This document shows, piece after piece, positions 44,866-57,032 of a stretch of 64,000 bases of DNA. The DNA comes from Xiphophorus maculatus. Its lineage: Eukaryota > Chordata > Actinopteri > Cyprinodontiformes > Poeciliidae. Each line of letters starts with the position of its first letter. The stretch's first letter is position 1. Location: contig NC_036464.1 in assembly GCF_002775205.1 (NCBI RefSeq), positions 25,465,788 to 25,529,787 on the forward strand, read 5' to 3'. Made by a program: the position numbers and the translations under genes. The notes beneath the pieces are model-generated. The model ran no database searches. It saw only the letters and a program-made list of their open reading frames with translations, and was not told the DNA's origin.

Positions 44866-46934
44866 GCAGTCACACCATGGAAACACTTTCGGAAGCTATA
44901 AAGACACATTTTCTGCTTTAATGATGGCTGTTGATGCCAATTGCAGGTTTGATGGCAAACTGAATATATTCACTCAATAATCAAAATAAGACTCAGACTG
45001 TGGAAACGCAGGAAGACATGGAGAGAGTGTTCTATTGTGTCCTTTCTACTGACCCTTACATGTATGCTGAATTCCTTTGTCCCTGTCAATGTAGGTTCCT
45101 GTATTGGCACTGAGTGGTGAGCTGAAAATGGAGGTCTCTTGTACATTCTGACTTTTATAGAATGATTTTGGCTAAATCCATTGCCAAAATCTGTTGTGGC
45201 ATCTATCATGTTTGTGGGAGATGACACCTTTCCACTTCTCACTGAGCTAATAAAGTCGTAGTCTCACAGACAACTGGACACGCAGCGAAAAGTATTTTAT
45301 TACCAACTGTCAAGTACATGCAGGCTTGTGTAGAATGCCTTTGACATCCTACCCAACAGATGCTAGGTCTTTTGCACAACCATCATCCTTGACTGAGATG
45401 AAGTCACCAAAATGGCTGCTGTCTATTTCCACGATTCCCTGAGAGACTGCAAATGAGAGGTGTACACACCACATGACTGACAGACAGGGAAGAAGCTGGT
45501 CACATGTTTGTAAAGGGAGAGTGGAGGAGAAAGGGACTGAGACTATTACAGTTTTTGCAGGGACTAAGAGGGAAGTACAACAATCAAGCCAAATTGCAAT
45601 GTGACAACCTTAAACATGTTTTGTTTGCCCTGACAGCCTTGGTGGTATAAAGAGAATCAGGACTTCACAGACCAGGATTTCATCAAAGTCTTGTTTTTGA
45701 GGTTGTAAAGGGAGGCTCATGATTTGATTGGGATATGCTACTGGGGCTAACTCCAGTAGTAACTGGGTCAGAAGAGACGGAGTACACCCTGGGCAGGTAG
45801 AAATACTGCCCAAGCAAAGAAAACATTGATGCTGATGGCTTGACTCACCATTGGATGTGGAGAACTAGATTGTTTTGGTGCACGAAGAAGATCTCCTATA
45901 GGAGCAGCTGTTTTGACAGTAGAGATACAATATGGGTCAGTTACCTCCTGGTCAATGGCAATCTCTGTTAACAGTGTGCTTGATTCTCAGTAAAGCCATA
46001 AATTCTTCCAGACCATAGTTTTTCTGGATCTACCTGTGTCATGAAATAAAGCAGTATGTGATGAACCCTACCTGTTTAAAACATCCAAGAGACAAGGACT
46101 TCTCTGTACCAGCAGGTATAGAAAAGAAGGTCAAGGTCATCAATCAGGCCAGTAAGATTACATGCATAAAACAGTTCTCACTCTAGAAATGTTATCATCA
46201 GTCCATGCATAAGAAAGCCACTCTTGTTTACAAAGTCATTGTTTAAGTTATTGCCATCTCGCATGAGAATTAAAGGACCTGAAAAAAACTACATTCTGCA
46301 TTTAGGAATTTATTTTTATTAATATTTCTTTTTGCTAAATATTGAAGGACAAATAAAATGTTATGTCAATTTATTGGACAGGGTTAGGGTTAGGGTACTG
46401 CTCTATAAAAAGGCACTGTGACTACTTTCAAACAAGCAACTTGCTCCCTCATGTCGTCTAATGATGAACTGGACGTATGACTTGATAAAAGTTAGAGACG
46501 AGATATTAATTTGGTCTGTTTTAAAACCCCCCTGTGGGTCAAGACCAGGTCTCTGCGAATGAATGGAGTATAGCATTTCTAAAAATATACAGAAGAAAAC
46601 AAACAAAACAAAATAAATACAAATTTAAATCTGATAAACCTTAATCTTAACCCTAGAAACCAAGCCTGACGTCTCAGGGAGTTCAGTGATTGATTCATAA
46701 AAGATAGACAAATAACAGTTCTGATAAGTTGACACTGAAATGTTCCATAAATTTGAACATTTGAACAAGGAAGATAATGGCTGAAAAGATTGTCAGACAA
46801 GCTTAAGTATTTGTGAAATATTTTGAAACTGTTTGAAGTATGGTCTGGAAATTAAGTTAAACAATTATGTTTAACTTAATTAAATTAAGTATGTGACTGA
46901 AATGTCTTTATGGAAAGGCAGCAAATTGTTACTT
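44866..46934. other. Intergenic DNA without recognised genes
   Basis: No homology to a gene was seen. A short telomere-like motif (gggttagggttaggg) lies at 46,381-46,395. Open frames are short and random in composition. Confidence 0.4.
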
Positions 46935-46945
46935 TATCAGAACAT

Positions 46946-47347
46946 ATCCATCCATCCATTTTCTAAAACCCTTGTCCCTAGTGGGGTTGGGAGGTGCTGG
47001 TGCATATCTCCAGCTAACATTCCGGGCGAGAGGCGGGGTCACCCTGGAGAGGTTGCCAATCTGTCGCAGGGCAACACAGAGACAGATAGGACAACCATGC
47101 ACACACACCTAAGAAGAATTTAGAGAGACTTTACTAACCTAACTAAACTAACAGTCATGTTTTTGGACTGTGGGAGGAAACCGGCATATCTGGAAAGAAC
47201 CCACCATGCACAGGGAGAACATGCAAAGTCTGTGCAGACTGTGCAGACTGGGTTCGATTCCCGAGCCGGGAATCGAACCCAGAACCTTATTACTGCAAGG
47301 CAACAGCTCTACCAACTGTGCCACTGTGCAGAGCCACTGTGCAGCTC
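46946..47347 (-). mobile_element. tRNA-headed SINE, copy 2
   Basis: Same family as 32,865-33,261, inverted: the (ATCC)n tail is at the left and the tRNA-like head at the right. It is flanked by tatcagaacat at 46,935-46,945 and 47,348-47,358. At about 47,252-47,280 the B-box region forms a palindrome (gggttcgattcccg joined to cgggaatcgaaccc), a local inverted duplication specific to this copy. Confidence 0.9.
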
Positions 47348-48603
47348 TATCAGAACATCTGCCTATTAAATACATTAAAAGCTAGAGTAGTGTTAGTTTT
47401 GTGTGAGTGTCTGATGCCTAGGGATTTGTTTATGGGTTGAAACCGGCTACAATGTTATGGGTATACTTTGTATCATATTTTTCAATATTTATTGCCAATA
47501 ATCAATAAAAAAGACATTTGAAAGAAAAAACTAGAGTAGTGTTTACATTTATACTATGTCTGTCTCAGTAGTTTGGATTTAATAATTTACTAGTTTTCCT
47601 CTCACAGCTTTGCCACTTTGACTTTGTTTTTGTAGAGAGTATATTTTCTGTGTGGAGTGCTTTTGTACCATTGAGATTGAATTTATGCACCAAACCACTT
47701 TTAGTAAATCTTTCATAAACATGTGTTGCATATACGCTCCAACAGGTGTCAACACAATGTGTTGGAAAGAAAACAGCAATTCTCTGTTTTACTGCACCAT
47801 ACCTCCTGCCACCACCCTCCCAGCTGGGAGAGAAGACAAACTCACACTGTGAGGCACATGGCTGATGCATCAGTTTAACTGCAGCCACAGCCAGTCTGCA
47901 GTGGATGCCACTGTCAAAACACAACCATGAATCAGCATGTGCGGTGCTACCATGCTGGTGATTGTAAAAGAATGTCATTTCAGTTTTTGCTGCTCGGTAC
48001 AGAAACTCAATCAGCTTCTCCGACACATTCATTTCTCAGAAAGACGATTTCCAAAGCCTCCAACTGTTCGACAAGCATGAAAGATACCAGATCGGTGCCG
48101 CAAAGAGAGGGGGAAAAAAAACATTGTTTTCTAAGAAATGCTGTTTTGTAGCAGATTTATTGGCTTTACGTGAGCATAAGCTTTCCTTTGAATGGGGTTA
48201 GTACTGTTAGATGGCCTCTCTGTTGTGTCAGACTTAGAGTGATTGGTCCCCTGGCAAGATTTTGCCCATTTGCCTATGTTGGAAATCATCCATTTATGCC
48301 TAATTAGATGGTTTCTCAAAATGGCTGATGCTAGAATTCCCATTGGCAGAAAAATCCCTACATACAGTTGAAATCAAAAGTTTACATATACTCAATAAAA
48401 AGACATATTCATCTTTTTTTTTTTTTGCTGACTGAAATTAAATTGCACCAAACGTCTCTTATTTCAGGTCAATTAAAATGACAAAAATATTTCTATTTAC
48501 TAAATACATCAGTAATAAGAGAAAGAACAAGTCTTCAATGTCTTCAAAATCAGAAGTTTACATACTCCGTAGAAGATTTCATGGTTTTGGAAACTTCTGA
48601 CAC

Positions 48604-49286
48604 TAGGACTACCAGGATTTTGAGAAATTCCTATCTCTACCAAGAGGGGCCAAATTGGGTATCTTCCTAGAACTACCGAGAGAGGGCCAAACTGGGTTAT
48701 TAGCATCCAAATGTGGCCAAACTGACGACTCTGAATGGTCTAATTAGCATCCCTGTAGATGTGACCATAGCCTAAGGCAGTGGTTCTCAAACTTTTTTCA
48801 GTGATGTACCCCCTTAAAAATATAATTTTAGTCAAGTACCCCCTGACACGGGCAAAACATTTTTGGAATAAAAAAGAGGTACAGTGCTGTAAATACCCTG
48901 TAAATACTGAATATAAAATTCAGTGTATGAACACACATTTATATTTTATCGAACATTTTACAAAATAATTTTTCCCAAGACTTATTATGAGGAGCCTACT
49001 GATTTTTTAAAGATATTTTGAAAAGCTTCACGTACCCCCTGCAGTACCTCCACGTACCCCCAGGGGTACGCGTACCCCCATTTGAGAACCACTGGCCTAA
49101 GGGACCAGCAGGGGGGAGGAGAGCCAAACTCACTACATCAACTTTCACTCTGATTGTCTTTGGAGTGCGTCAGTAATGGCCTTATTTACATAACAAAGGC
49201 GCCTCTTCACACCCTCTCTTGGAGGGCCAAACTGGCCCCTCTCTGGTACCTAGAGGAAGATTCCCATTTTGGGAATCTTTGGTAGT
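48604..49286. mobile_element. MITE inserted in the Tc1 element
   Basis: Its ends (taggactaccaggatttt and, inverted, gggaatctttggtagt) share an actacca core. It is bounded by tctgacac at 48,596-48,603 and 49,287-49,294, an 8-bp target duplication. Across that junction the Tc1 sequence reads continuously. An inner inverted pair (gagggccaaactggg and ggagggccaaactgg-type blocks) lies nearby. It contains the hAT MITE at 48,778-49,094. Confidence 0.75.
48778..49094. mobile_element. hAT MITE with 8-bp target duplication, short form
   Basis: The 317-bp element has terminal repeats cagtggttctcaaa and tttgagaaccactg and is flanked by gcctaagg at 48,770-48,777 and 49,095-49,102. This end sequence is typical of Charlie-like hAT elements. 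It is the innermost layer of a three-element nest. A longer copy is at 62,063-62,538. Confidence 0.95.
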
Positions 49287-49379
49287 TCTGACACATTTGA
49301 GTTAATTGGAGCCTCACCTGTAGATGTATTTTAAGGCCACTCCTGAAACACACTGCTTTCAGGTTTGACACAATGAGGA

Positions 49380-49900
49380 GGTTAAATGAAGATATCAGGA
49401 AAAGGAGCATGAGGCTGCTGAAGTCTTGTGAACAATTTCCAGATACTTGAAGGAGTTACATTCATCTGTTCAAACAATAACACACAAATATACAGTAGAC
49501 ATGATGGGAATGTCCAACCATCATACTGCTCAGGCAGGAGATTGGTACCGTGTCTCAAATGTCCAAATGTGCAGATTGAGCCCAGACTAAAGCCAAAACA
49601 CTTGTGAAAATGCTGGCTGGAGTCATTATCTACAGTGAAACATATCCTGAACGGCCACTCAGTGAAGAGGAAGCCATTACTTCAAAATAAACATAAAAAG
49701 TCAGATTGCAGTTTGCAAATACACACAGGAATGAAGACCTTCATTTCTGGCGACATGTCCTGTGTGGCCTGATGACAGTAAAGTGGAACTGTTTGGTCAT
49801 AATGACCATTGTTATATTTAAAGGAGAAGGGGAATGCTTGTAAGCAAACTTTAGCATTTGACCCAAAAACTACAGTTCAAAGGCAATGCTACCAAATACT
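49380..49900 (+). pseudogene. Tc1 transposase remnant
   Basis: Segments such as caggaaaaggagcatgagg, ggagttacattcatctgtt and ggaactgtttggtcataatg follow the order of Sleeping Beauty-type transposase genes, from the N-terminal helix-turn-helix part to the catalytic core. Stops and deletions break the frame throughout, and the C-terminal part is missing after about 49,860. Confidence 0.75.
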
Positions 49901-50117
49901 GAGGAAATGTATGTGAACTTCTGATTTTGAAGACACTAGGAAATTAATCTCTGACATATTCTTTCTCATTATTGTGACATTTAGAAAATAGAAATCATTT
50001 TGGTAATTCTAACTGACCTGAAACAAGACAAATTTGAGTGGACTTCAACCAGCGGGGGAAAGAAAAAGTGAATGTTTCTTATTATTCAGTGTATGTAAAC
50101 TTCCGGTTTCAACTGTA

Positions 50118-51349
50118 GGAGGGGAGGATGACAGATAAACAACAGCAGAACATTTTTAAAATAGGATTTAATGTTTGAAGTTGCTGGGTTTTTCACTGTT
50201 AAATTACTTGCCAAGTGCCAAACACACTGCAGCTACAGTTTGAGAAAAAAGTGCAAACACATTGAGGGATAAGGGTGACAAGTCACTTGACATAGACAGA
50301 AAGGGCATAATTGGACGAGATATCTGGAGACGCTGGAGAATTAGCCCCATAAAAACGTTTATTCAGCTGTTGACCTTGGAGACGCCGAGGCACTTCAGAG
50401 AGTCAGAAACAACTTGAGCATTTACTATTGAGATAAGCCTCTCTTTTGCTCCGACTTGTCTCTCTAATCTGCATAACGTCGTAAAAAGTCCTTGTAGATG
50501 ATTCCTCTGCTCCAATAGAACTAATAACGCTGCTTCTCTTTTGGTGAAAAATACCCATAATTACAACAACCTTGCAGAGGAACAAAAAGGGCAAGCTACT
50601 ATTCTGACAGCTTTACGCACTGAGGAGCTCTTGCCTTACAAATGTCACGTTCATGAATTTGCACTCCCTTGATGATTTGTTTCTCCAATAAAACAAGTCA
50701 AAAGTTTTGCTCCTTTTGTACTTAAAAGCTGATATTCAGTTTTTTCTTTTTTTTACGAAGTAAGCAAAATAAAAATAAATCCTCTATCACAGACGTTTCT
50801 AAGTGTTTGAATGCATTGAAATAGTTATTCACCTCAAAGCCCCGGTACCACCTGGTACCACCTGGTACCACCAGCTCTCTGTTCGCTCTGCTTGTCCTTA
50901 ACGTTTCTACCAGGCGGGTTAAAGCCGCTGCTGACGGGATCTGGGCTGTAAACAGAAGTTATTGCAGAACCTCAAGTGTTAAAGGAAGATTCGGCCCAGA
51001 GCATTTAGAGTTCACAAAATAAACATCAGAGAAAATATTGTAGCAATAATTAGAACCGCAGCAAAAAGCCAAACATGCCACAATTAAATGAATCAAAATG
51101 TCCCCAAAGCATCGAGGGACTGGCATAGGGGCCACCGGGGGATTCCAGGTAGATTCCAGGTAGATTCCAGGTAGATTCCAGAGATGCGCATCGCAGCGGT
51201 TGTTCATGCAGGGCCAGCCCGAGGTAATATGGGGCTTTAGACAGACCCCCTCCCGCCCGCCTTCCTACTAAGAACCTCAGCATCAATAACATGTTTAAAT
51301 ATAGATAAGGTGAATCTGTGAGAGGGAGACCATTTTTATTGGCCAGTTT
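50118..51349. other. Intergenic DNA with two 11-bp minisatellites
   Basis: Near 50,843-50,872 the unit ggtaccacct is repeated three times, and near 51,142-51,180 gattccaggta is repeated four times; both periods are about 11 bp. No gene was recognised. Confidence 0.6.
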
Positions 51350-51357
51350 AAAATCAT

Positions 51358-52901
51358 CAGTGTTGTATAAAGTACTGAAATCTCAGAGTCAAGTAAAAGT
51401 ACAAGTACCTCTCCAAAATATGACTTTGGTAAAAGTCCAAGTCACTGACTGAAATGTTACTTGAGTTAAAGTCTTAAAGTATCTGAAACTTCTTGTACTT
51501 AAGTATGGAAATTACTGTAAAAATGGATGTACTCAAGTAATGTAATGAAAAGTACAAGTAAAAAGTAAAACAAAGCAAATGCAGTTTGAATGACATTTTT
51601 TATATTTTGGTAAACTTGTCAAATACTCTTAAAATAATGTACACAACCAAGTGCAGGCAAAATTAAACCTGCTAATAGATATACCTGCAGGCATCATTTA
51701 GTTAAGAAAATTAGGTGCTTTACCTATAGCACAAGGTTAACTTAACCTGCTTTACAACTGAACCAGCTTCTTAGTAAACCCTCCAGGACAGAAAATACAA
51801 AGTTTTTGTAAGCCTTAAGTTTTCCCTTCAAGTAAGATCAGTGCTGAAAATGAGAAAAATAAATAGTACAGAAAATGCGACCAACATGAAGAAAAAGAGC
51901 TGTTACGATTACTCTACTTCACAAATCAGTGAATCAGTCAATGCTACAGTCAGTAGGTGGTGCACACAACTGGTCATTATGCAAAAGAAAAAAAGAATTG
52001 GGAGGGAAATGCAGCTTATTAGCATCTGTAAACCTGGTTTTGAACTTGCATGCCTTTCCTATATTCGTTAAATTTAGTCTAAATTGCTATCACTATGGCT
52101 TCTGTCCCCCCTTGAACAGAGGAGTCTAGGTAGCCTGCTACAGTCAACATTAGGCCTCAGCTAAATATACCACGTGTGGAACTGAAACAATGCCAAACAA
52201 AGTTCATTTATACAGGTAACGTTATGCTCAAGATTTCACAATAGTGTCTAGTGACCAAGCTATAGTTACTGAAACAGGAGGATTATAACCATTTCATAAG
52301 ACGTTACCTCGATGTGTTTCTTCAAGTTGGACGGGGAGTTTTTGTAAGATAGAATTTCCACATCTTCGGGCAGGAATAACATAAACTGCATGCGGTACGA
52401 CGAATCTTTAACACCCACGAAAGAGTGTATTGTATTTAAATAAGGCCAGGGGCTCTCATCACCAGCTGGTGGTTCCCCTGGAGCCGTGTCCGACATAGTT
52501 GCAGTCGTTGTGGTCTCCGTCTCCTCCTCCATGTGGCTGCTGCTGATTGCGAGACTTGCTTTGTGTTTAATGGGAGAAGCGAAACAGGTGTATCCTATTG
52601 GAGGTGATGAATAAGCCCAGGCAAGTAGGATACGGACTTTGTTCAGTAGCCTGCTTGCTACTTGCTAATCAGTAGGTGGGGTCAAAACACTTGCGTTTCT
52701 CTCTCTCGCTTTTTTGTAACGAGTAACTAAACCACACATTGAAAATGTATCGGAGTAAAAGTATGCAATTAAGTTCGGAAATATAGTGAAGTAAAAGTGA
52801 AAGTCATCAAAAATTTTCATACTCGAGGAAAGTATGAAGTACTCCAAAATATACTTAAGTAAAGTAGTGAAGTATTTTTACTTCGTTACTATACAACACT
52901 G
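51358..52901 (-). mobile_element. hAT transposon, 1.54 kb, with BED-finger exon
   Basis: Terminal inverted repeats begin cagtgttgtataaagtact and end agtaacgaag-type sequence in inverse, finishing tatacaacactg. The target duplication aaaatcat is at 51,350-51,357 and 52,902-52,909. The subterminal ends are rich in aagtac/gtactt repeats. The right end lies against a SINE tail, so the element inserted at the edge of that SINE. Confidence 0.92.
52308..52532 (-). pseudogene. First exon of hAT transposase (BED-type finger), isolated
   Basis: The minus-strand frame starts MEEETETTTT and continues through SPWPYLNTIHSF to NSPSNLKKHIE, then meets a gtaacg donor at 52,307. The W/F and NLKKHIE pattern matches the end of a BED finger, but the expected cysteine pair is replaced (MLFLPEDV). 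No later exons remain in the element, so it cannot encode a transposase. Confidence 0.7.
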
Positions 52902-52909
52902 AAAATCAT

Positions 52910-53250
52910 CCATCCATTTTCTTACACCCTTGTCCCTAGTGGAGTCGGTAGGTGCTGGTGTCTCCAGCTAACTTTCCGGGTGAAAGGCGGGTTCACCCTG
53001 GACAGGTCGCTAGTCTGTCGCAGGGCAACACAGGAACACACAAACAACCATGCACACACACACCTAGGGAGAATTTAGAGACTAATTTACCTAACAGTCA
53101 TGTTTTTGGACTGTGGGAGGAAGCCAGAGAACCCAGAGAGAATCCACCATGCACAGGGAGAACATGCAAACTCCGTGCAGAAAGACCCTGGGTCGGGAAT
53201 CGAACTCAGGACCTTCTTGCTGCAAGGCAACAGTGCTACCAACTGCCCAA
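52910..53250 (-). mobile_element. tRNA-headed SINE, copy 3
   Basis: Inverted copy of the same SINE: catccattttc tail at the left, cagggcaacacaggaacaca and ggactgtgggaggaagccag in the body, and gaatcgaactcaggacc as B-box complement at the right. The head is cut after ctaccaactg, and no clean right-hand duplication was found. Confidence 0.85.
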
Positions 53251-56079
53251 TTGAGTGTATATACATTTCTAGTTTCAACTGTAAATTTGATTTTAAAATA
53301 GATGTACTGCATTATAAAGGTATTCTGTTTACTTTAAATAACTCTGAGGTTTAATCTATGAATATTTATATGGATCACTATTATGGGCAAATATCAGTTT
53401 TTAAAAATCAGAATGAAATCTTCCTATCTTTTGTTTTTCTTTCTTTCTGCCTTGTGTCCTTAATTACTTGCCTTTGTTTTTCTTTGCTTGTGTTCTGTCT
53501 CCTTTCATTCTCTCATGTTTCCATGTTTCTTGTCCATCTTCCTAACTAGTGTTCTTCACTCTGTCCTTCCTCCCTCTTCTGTATCCCTCCCTTCCTTCCT
53601 TTGATAATTTATTCCTTCCTTTATTCTCCTGTTGCATATTTCATATAGGCACATCCCTGTAATGATGATCTAAGTCTTTTTTAAAATTATTTTTATTTTA
53701 CTTTGTTGTTTTTATTTTTGCCAAAATCACTTTTGGCAAAAAAAATTACTCAAGCCATTATTTCAGGAAGGTGACTTTCTACTAAGATGCACATTCAACA
53801 TTTCCATTGTTTTTCTTAAAACACATAATGGATGTTTTAAGATCAGTACAATTTAGCAGTCTCAGTCCTGTCATCAAGACCCAAATTACTATTAAGCTGT
53901 CATTTTGTCAGACTGCCTCAGTAAGAAGCAGAAATGAAAAAGACAGACAGGAAGTTGGTTGGCTTTTTCCAAGAGAAAGAAGCCTGTAAGCAGACACAAG
54001 AAAAATGTTAACATAAAATTATAGGCATTGGTTTTATTCATGTCAAGTTGTAACTTTATTTTACCTATCTGGGTGTCCAGGATATATCGTACAATTCAAT
54101 AATTTTGAATACTCATTCAAATGATGCTCATTTGAATAGCAGTACTTTTTGTAAATAAAATCCCAACTATTACTTTATCTGGTTTTGTTTCTTTCATCGC
54201 AATCTCAACTTTGTAAATGTATCTTTACGTTCTAAAATCTAAAATATGAGTTGGTAAAATCTTTACTTTTTCACTATGAAGCCCACAAACATGTATAATG
54301 AATATTTTTTTATAATTCAGAATACCTCTTTACAATCACTTACAAAAGGTTGAGAGGTTACTACATTATTTGTGCCACTCCAAAAGCAGTTTCTGTCATC
54401 CACCAAACAGACGGACACATTTCTGTGGTGTCATAGCTTTTTTGTCCACCAGGAGGCAGTGTTTGCATTTGTCTGCCTTTGGTGGCGTTTCGTGCAGGAT
54501 GTGTGTCTCTGGAAATTCCCACAGAAACGCAATTACCTCTCCTGCTCTGTTAAACACCTGCCTTGTTCAGGCTGAAATCCGCTCCTTCATGAAGTCTCTG
54601 GCTCATGTCACGGTGCAACATACAGGCATTTGTTGTGGGAGTGTTCAGAAAGTCCAGGTAAATCCAGGTAAATATGATATCCAGTTCCACGACAACATCA
54701 GTTCTACCACTGATGTAAGGTGCAGCAGAACGAATCATCATGTCCATTTGTCTCCTTCTTTCCATCATCTTCCTCTGGTTTACTAAGGTGGGTGCTTCAA
54801 GGTATCTATTGGAACCAGACTGTTGACATCACTATGGGTAGAAATGATAAAGACAAATATTTTTTCAGTCATTCTTAGTAGATGGGGTGAGACTAAAGAC
54901 ATGTAGATCAGGAGACCAAAAAACATCCATATCTTTCACTTCTGTGCTCTAGTGACTTGTTTTTCTTTCTTTTTTTTTGCTGCATTTGTTGGGGTTGTGG
55001 TGGATGGACCTCACTGTGTCAGTGATAAAAAAAACAATATGAAAAGATCTTTTGGATGAAGGGATAAAAGTCAGGGCATGTTCCTGGCACACCCCCACTG
55101 TCCTCTTCTTTCTTCCAGTGTTCTCAGCGGGGGGGTGAAGTCCTGCTGCCTGACCCGGTGGAGACCTGGACCTGGCAGCCGTGCCACACCATCCCTCCGT
55201 TCTTCTACCCTGTCACAACCTCATCACAACCCCCTCCATCTGGGTGACAACTGATAGAACTGCCACATTATTGTCAGATTTCTCTCGGTCTGCCTCAGAA
55301 TCTGACGGTGACTCCCCTTCGTCATCAGCACCACTCTGCTTCACGTCACTTCTCCGTTCCCTCAGACTCATTACGAGTGCCAGTTGAGTCTGATATTACA
55401 GATAAATGGGGGATAAAACTGTCACTGAAATCAGAACTTTGTGAATTTTCCTTGAAAACAACTTTATTGGGTAGAAATATTAAACCACTTGAAGAAAATG
55501 TGGAACAGAGGACTGCTTATAGAGATGTTAGTATTTTATACTCGCCATCTCCAACTCTTTTCCAAATCTTTTAAGTGCTATGGCTGGAAAAACATTCACA
55601 CCGCTGTGTAGTTAATAAGTCCGGAGATAAGTCCTATGATGAATATTATTTGATCACTGTTCAGCCTTGTTCAGGCTGAAATCAGCTCCTCCATGAAGTC
55701 TTCAGTGATTACAGAAAACCTCAAGATTCCACAAAAGGAACCAAGAGGACAGTAAATCTTTAAAAATAGTTTGTAGATTTGGAATATGAGGTTGTATTCT
55801 AGGTTCTCCCAACAATAAAACACCAAAGCAGACTGAATGTTGTTCAGTTGCAGTGTCCTCTTGTACACCAGACTGGAAGGCAACGCTGAAAATCAAACAA
55901 CCCAGCAAAGTGAAGTAAACTGATTCAATTTTATTTTGTTATATTTATTTTTCTTTTTAATTGATGCTTACATGGAGGATCTTCTGTGTTCAAGACATGC
56001 TTTTAATGTTTGCATGTCCTTAGAATGTTGTTCTGGTAAAGTAGATTGTTATGCAAACTCAGCATTAGAAACATCTCAG
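53251..56079. other. Intergenic DNA without recognised genes
   Basis: It contains a C/T-rich tract (about 53,416-53,640), a short hairpin (ttttgccaaaa paired with ttttggcaaaa near 53,718-53,744) and a ~45-bp duplicated segment (about 54,562 and 55,665). A 138-codon frame at 54,370-54,786 has no recognised domain. Confidence 0.4.
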
Positions 56080-57032
56080 TTAAGCTGACAATTAAACCAG
56101 AGAGCATACCAAAGTGTCTGGTCTTTGGACCAGAACTTATGAAAAACAATGACCTGGATTGTATTAAATTAGCTTCCAATAATAAAGTAATGAATCTTGG
56201 TGTTATTATTGACCAGGATATGTAATGTAAATCCTATGTTAAACAGGTTTCTCTAATCTCCTTCTTTCATCTCTAGAATATTGCCACAATTAGAAATATC
56301 CTGTCCAGGAGGGATGCTGAAAAACAAGTCCATGGATTTACTACAAGGCTGGACTACTGTAATTGTTTACGATCAGGAAGTCCACAAAATACAGCCAAAT
56401 CCTTGAGCTGGTCCAAAATGCTGCAGCAAGAGTTCTGATAAAAATGAAAGAGAGAGAGAGATCACATTTCTCCTGTTGTAGCTTCTCTTCATTGGCTCCC
56501 TGTTACATCCAGAATGGAATTTGATATTCTCCTTCTCACATAAAGGTCTTAATAATCAGCTCCATTACACATCAGAGCTCTGATTGTTCCATATGTTGCT
56601 AACAGAGCTCTTTGCGCTCAGACTGCAGGCCTACTGCTGGTTCCTAGAATTTCAAAAAATAGAATGGGAGTAGAATGTCTATTTTTAAGACTAGCCTTAA
56701 AACTTTTCTTTTTGATAAAGCTTCTAGTTAGACTGGTTTAAGTTATCCTGAGCTATTTCTGCTGTTAGGTCGCTTAGGCTGACAAACTGACCACTTTCCG
56801 TCACTGTGCTATTTTCTCCTACTACTCTCCACTTATGCATTATCTGCAGTCAGTTCTGACATTAATTTTATGTCTTTTCTGAACTTTTTTACTGTCCATA
56901 GAAGCTGTGATCAAACTATATATGTACTAGCCTTTGAATTTGTCTATCTGATTCAATCAAATAGATTTTTTTGTGTCATGTTGTGAATTGCTGCTATCTA
57001 AATAAACTGAACGAAATTGAATTTCTTTTTCA
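56080..57032 (+). pseudogene. L2-like LINE 3' end, 5'-truncated
   Basis: The sequence decays from the C-terminal part of an L2/CR1-type reverse transcriptase. Segments include ctggactactgtaattgttt (the LDYCN motif area), ccaaaatgctgcagcaagag (the QNAAAR motif), cttcattggctccctgtta (the LHWLPV motif) and aaacttttctttttgataaa. The tail aaataaactgaacgaaattg is L2-like. Many stops and indels; inactive. Confidence 0.8.

Larger units (their letters stand above)
48363..50117 (+). mobile_element. Sleeping Beauty-like Tc1 transposon, host to nested insertions
   Basis: The left end is cagttgaaatcaaaagttta at 48,365; the right end is the inverse, gtaaacttccggtttcaactg, ending at 50,115. TA dinucleotides flank both. 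Inner copies of the end motif (cagaagtttacatactcc near 48,551 and gtgaacttctgattttga near 49,914) fit the double direct repeats of the salmonid-type Tc1 group. Without the 691-bp nested insertion the element is ~1.06 kb, shorter than the ~1.6 kb of intact relatives. Confidence 0.9.

Noticed and set aside
46381..46396. Second interstitial telomere site
   Set aside because: Only about two and a half TTAGGG units; expected by chance in a genome of this type.
47565..48032. 155-codon minus-strand ORF as a gene
   Set aside because: No recognisable domain, a low-complexity mix of residues, overlapping frames on the other strand, and no splice context.
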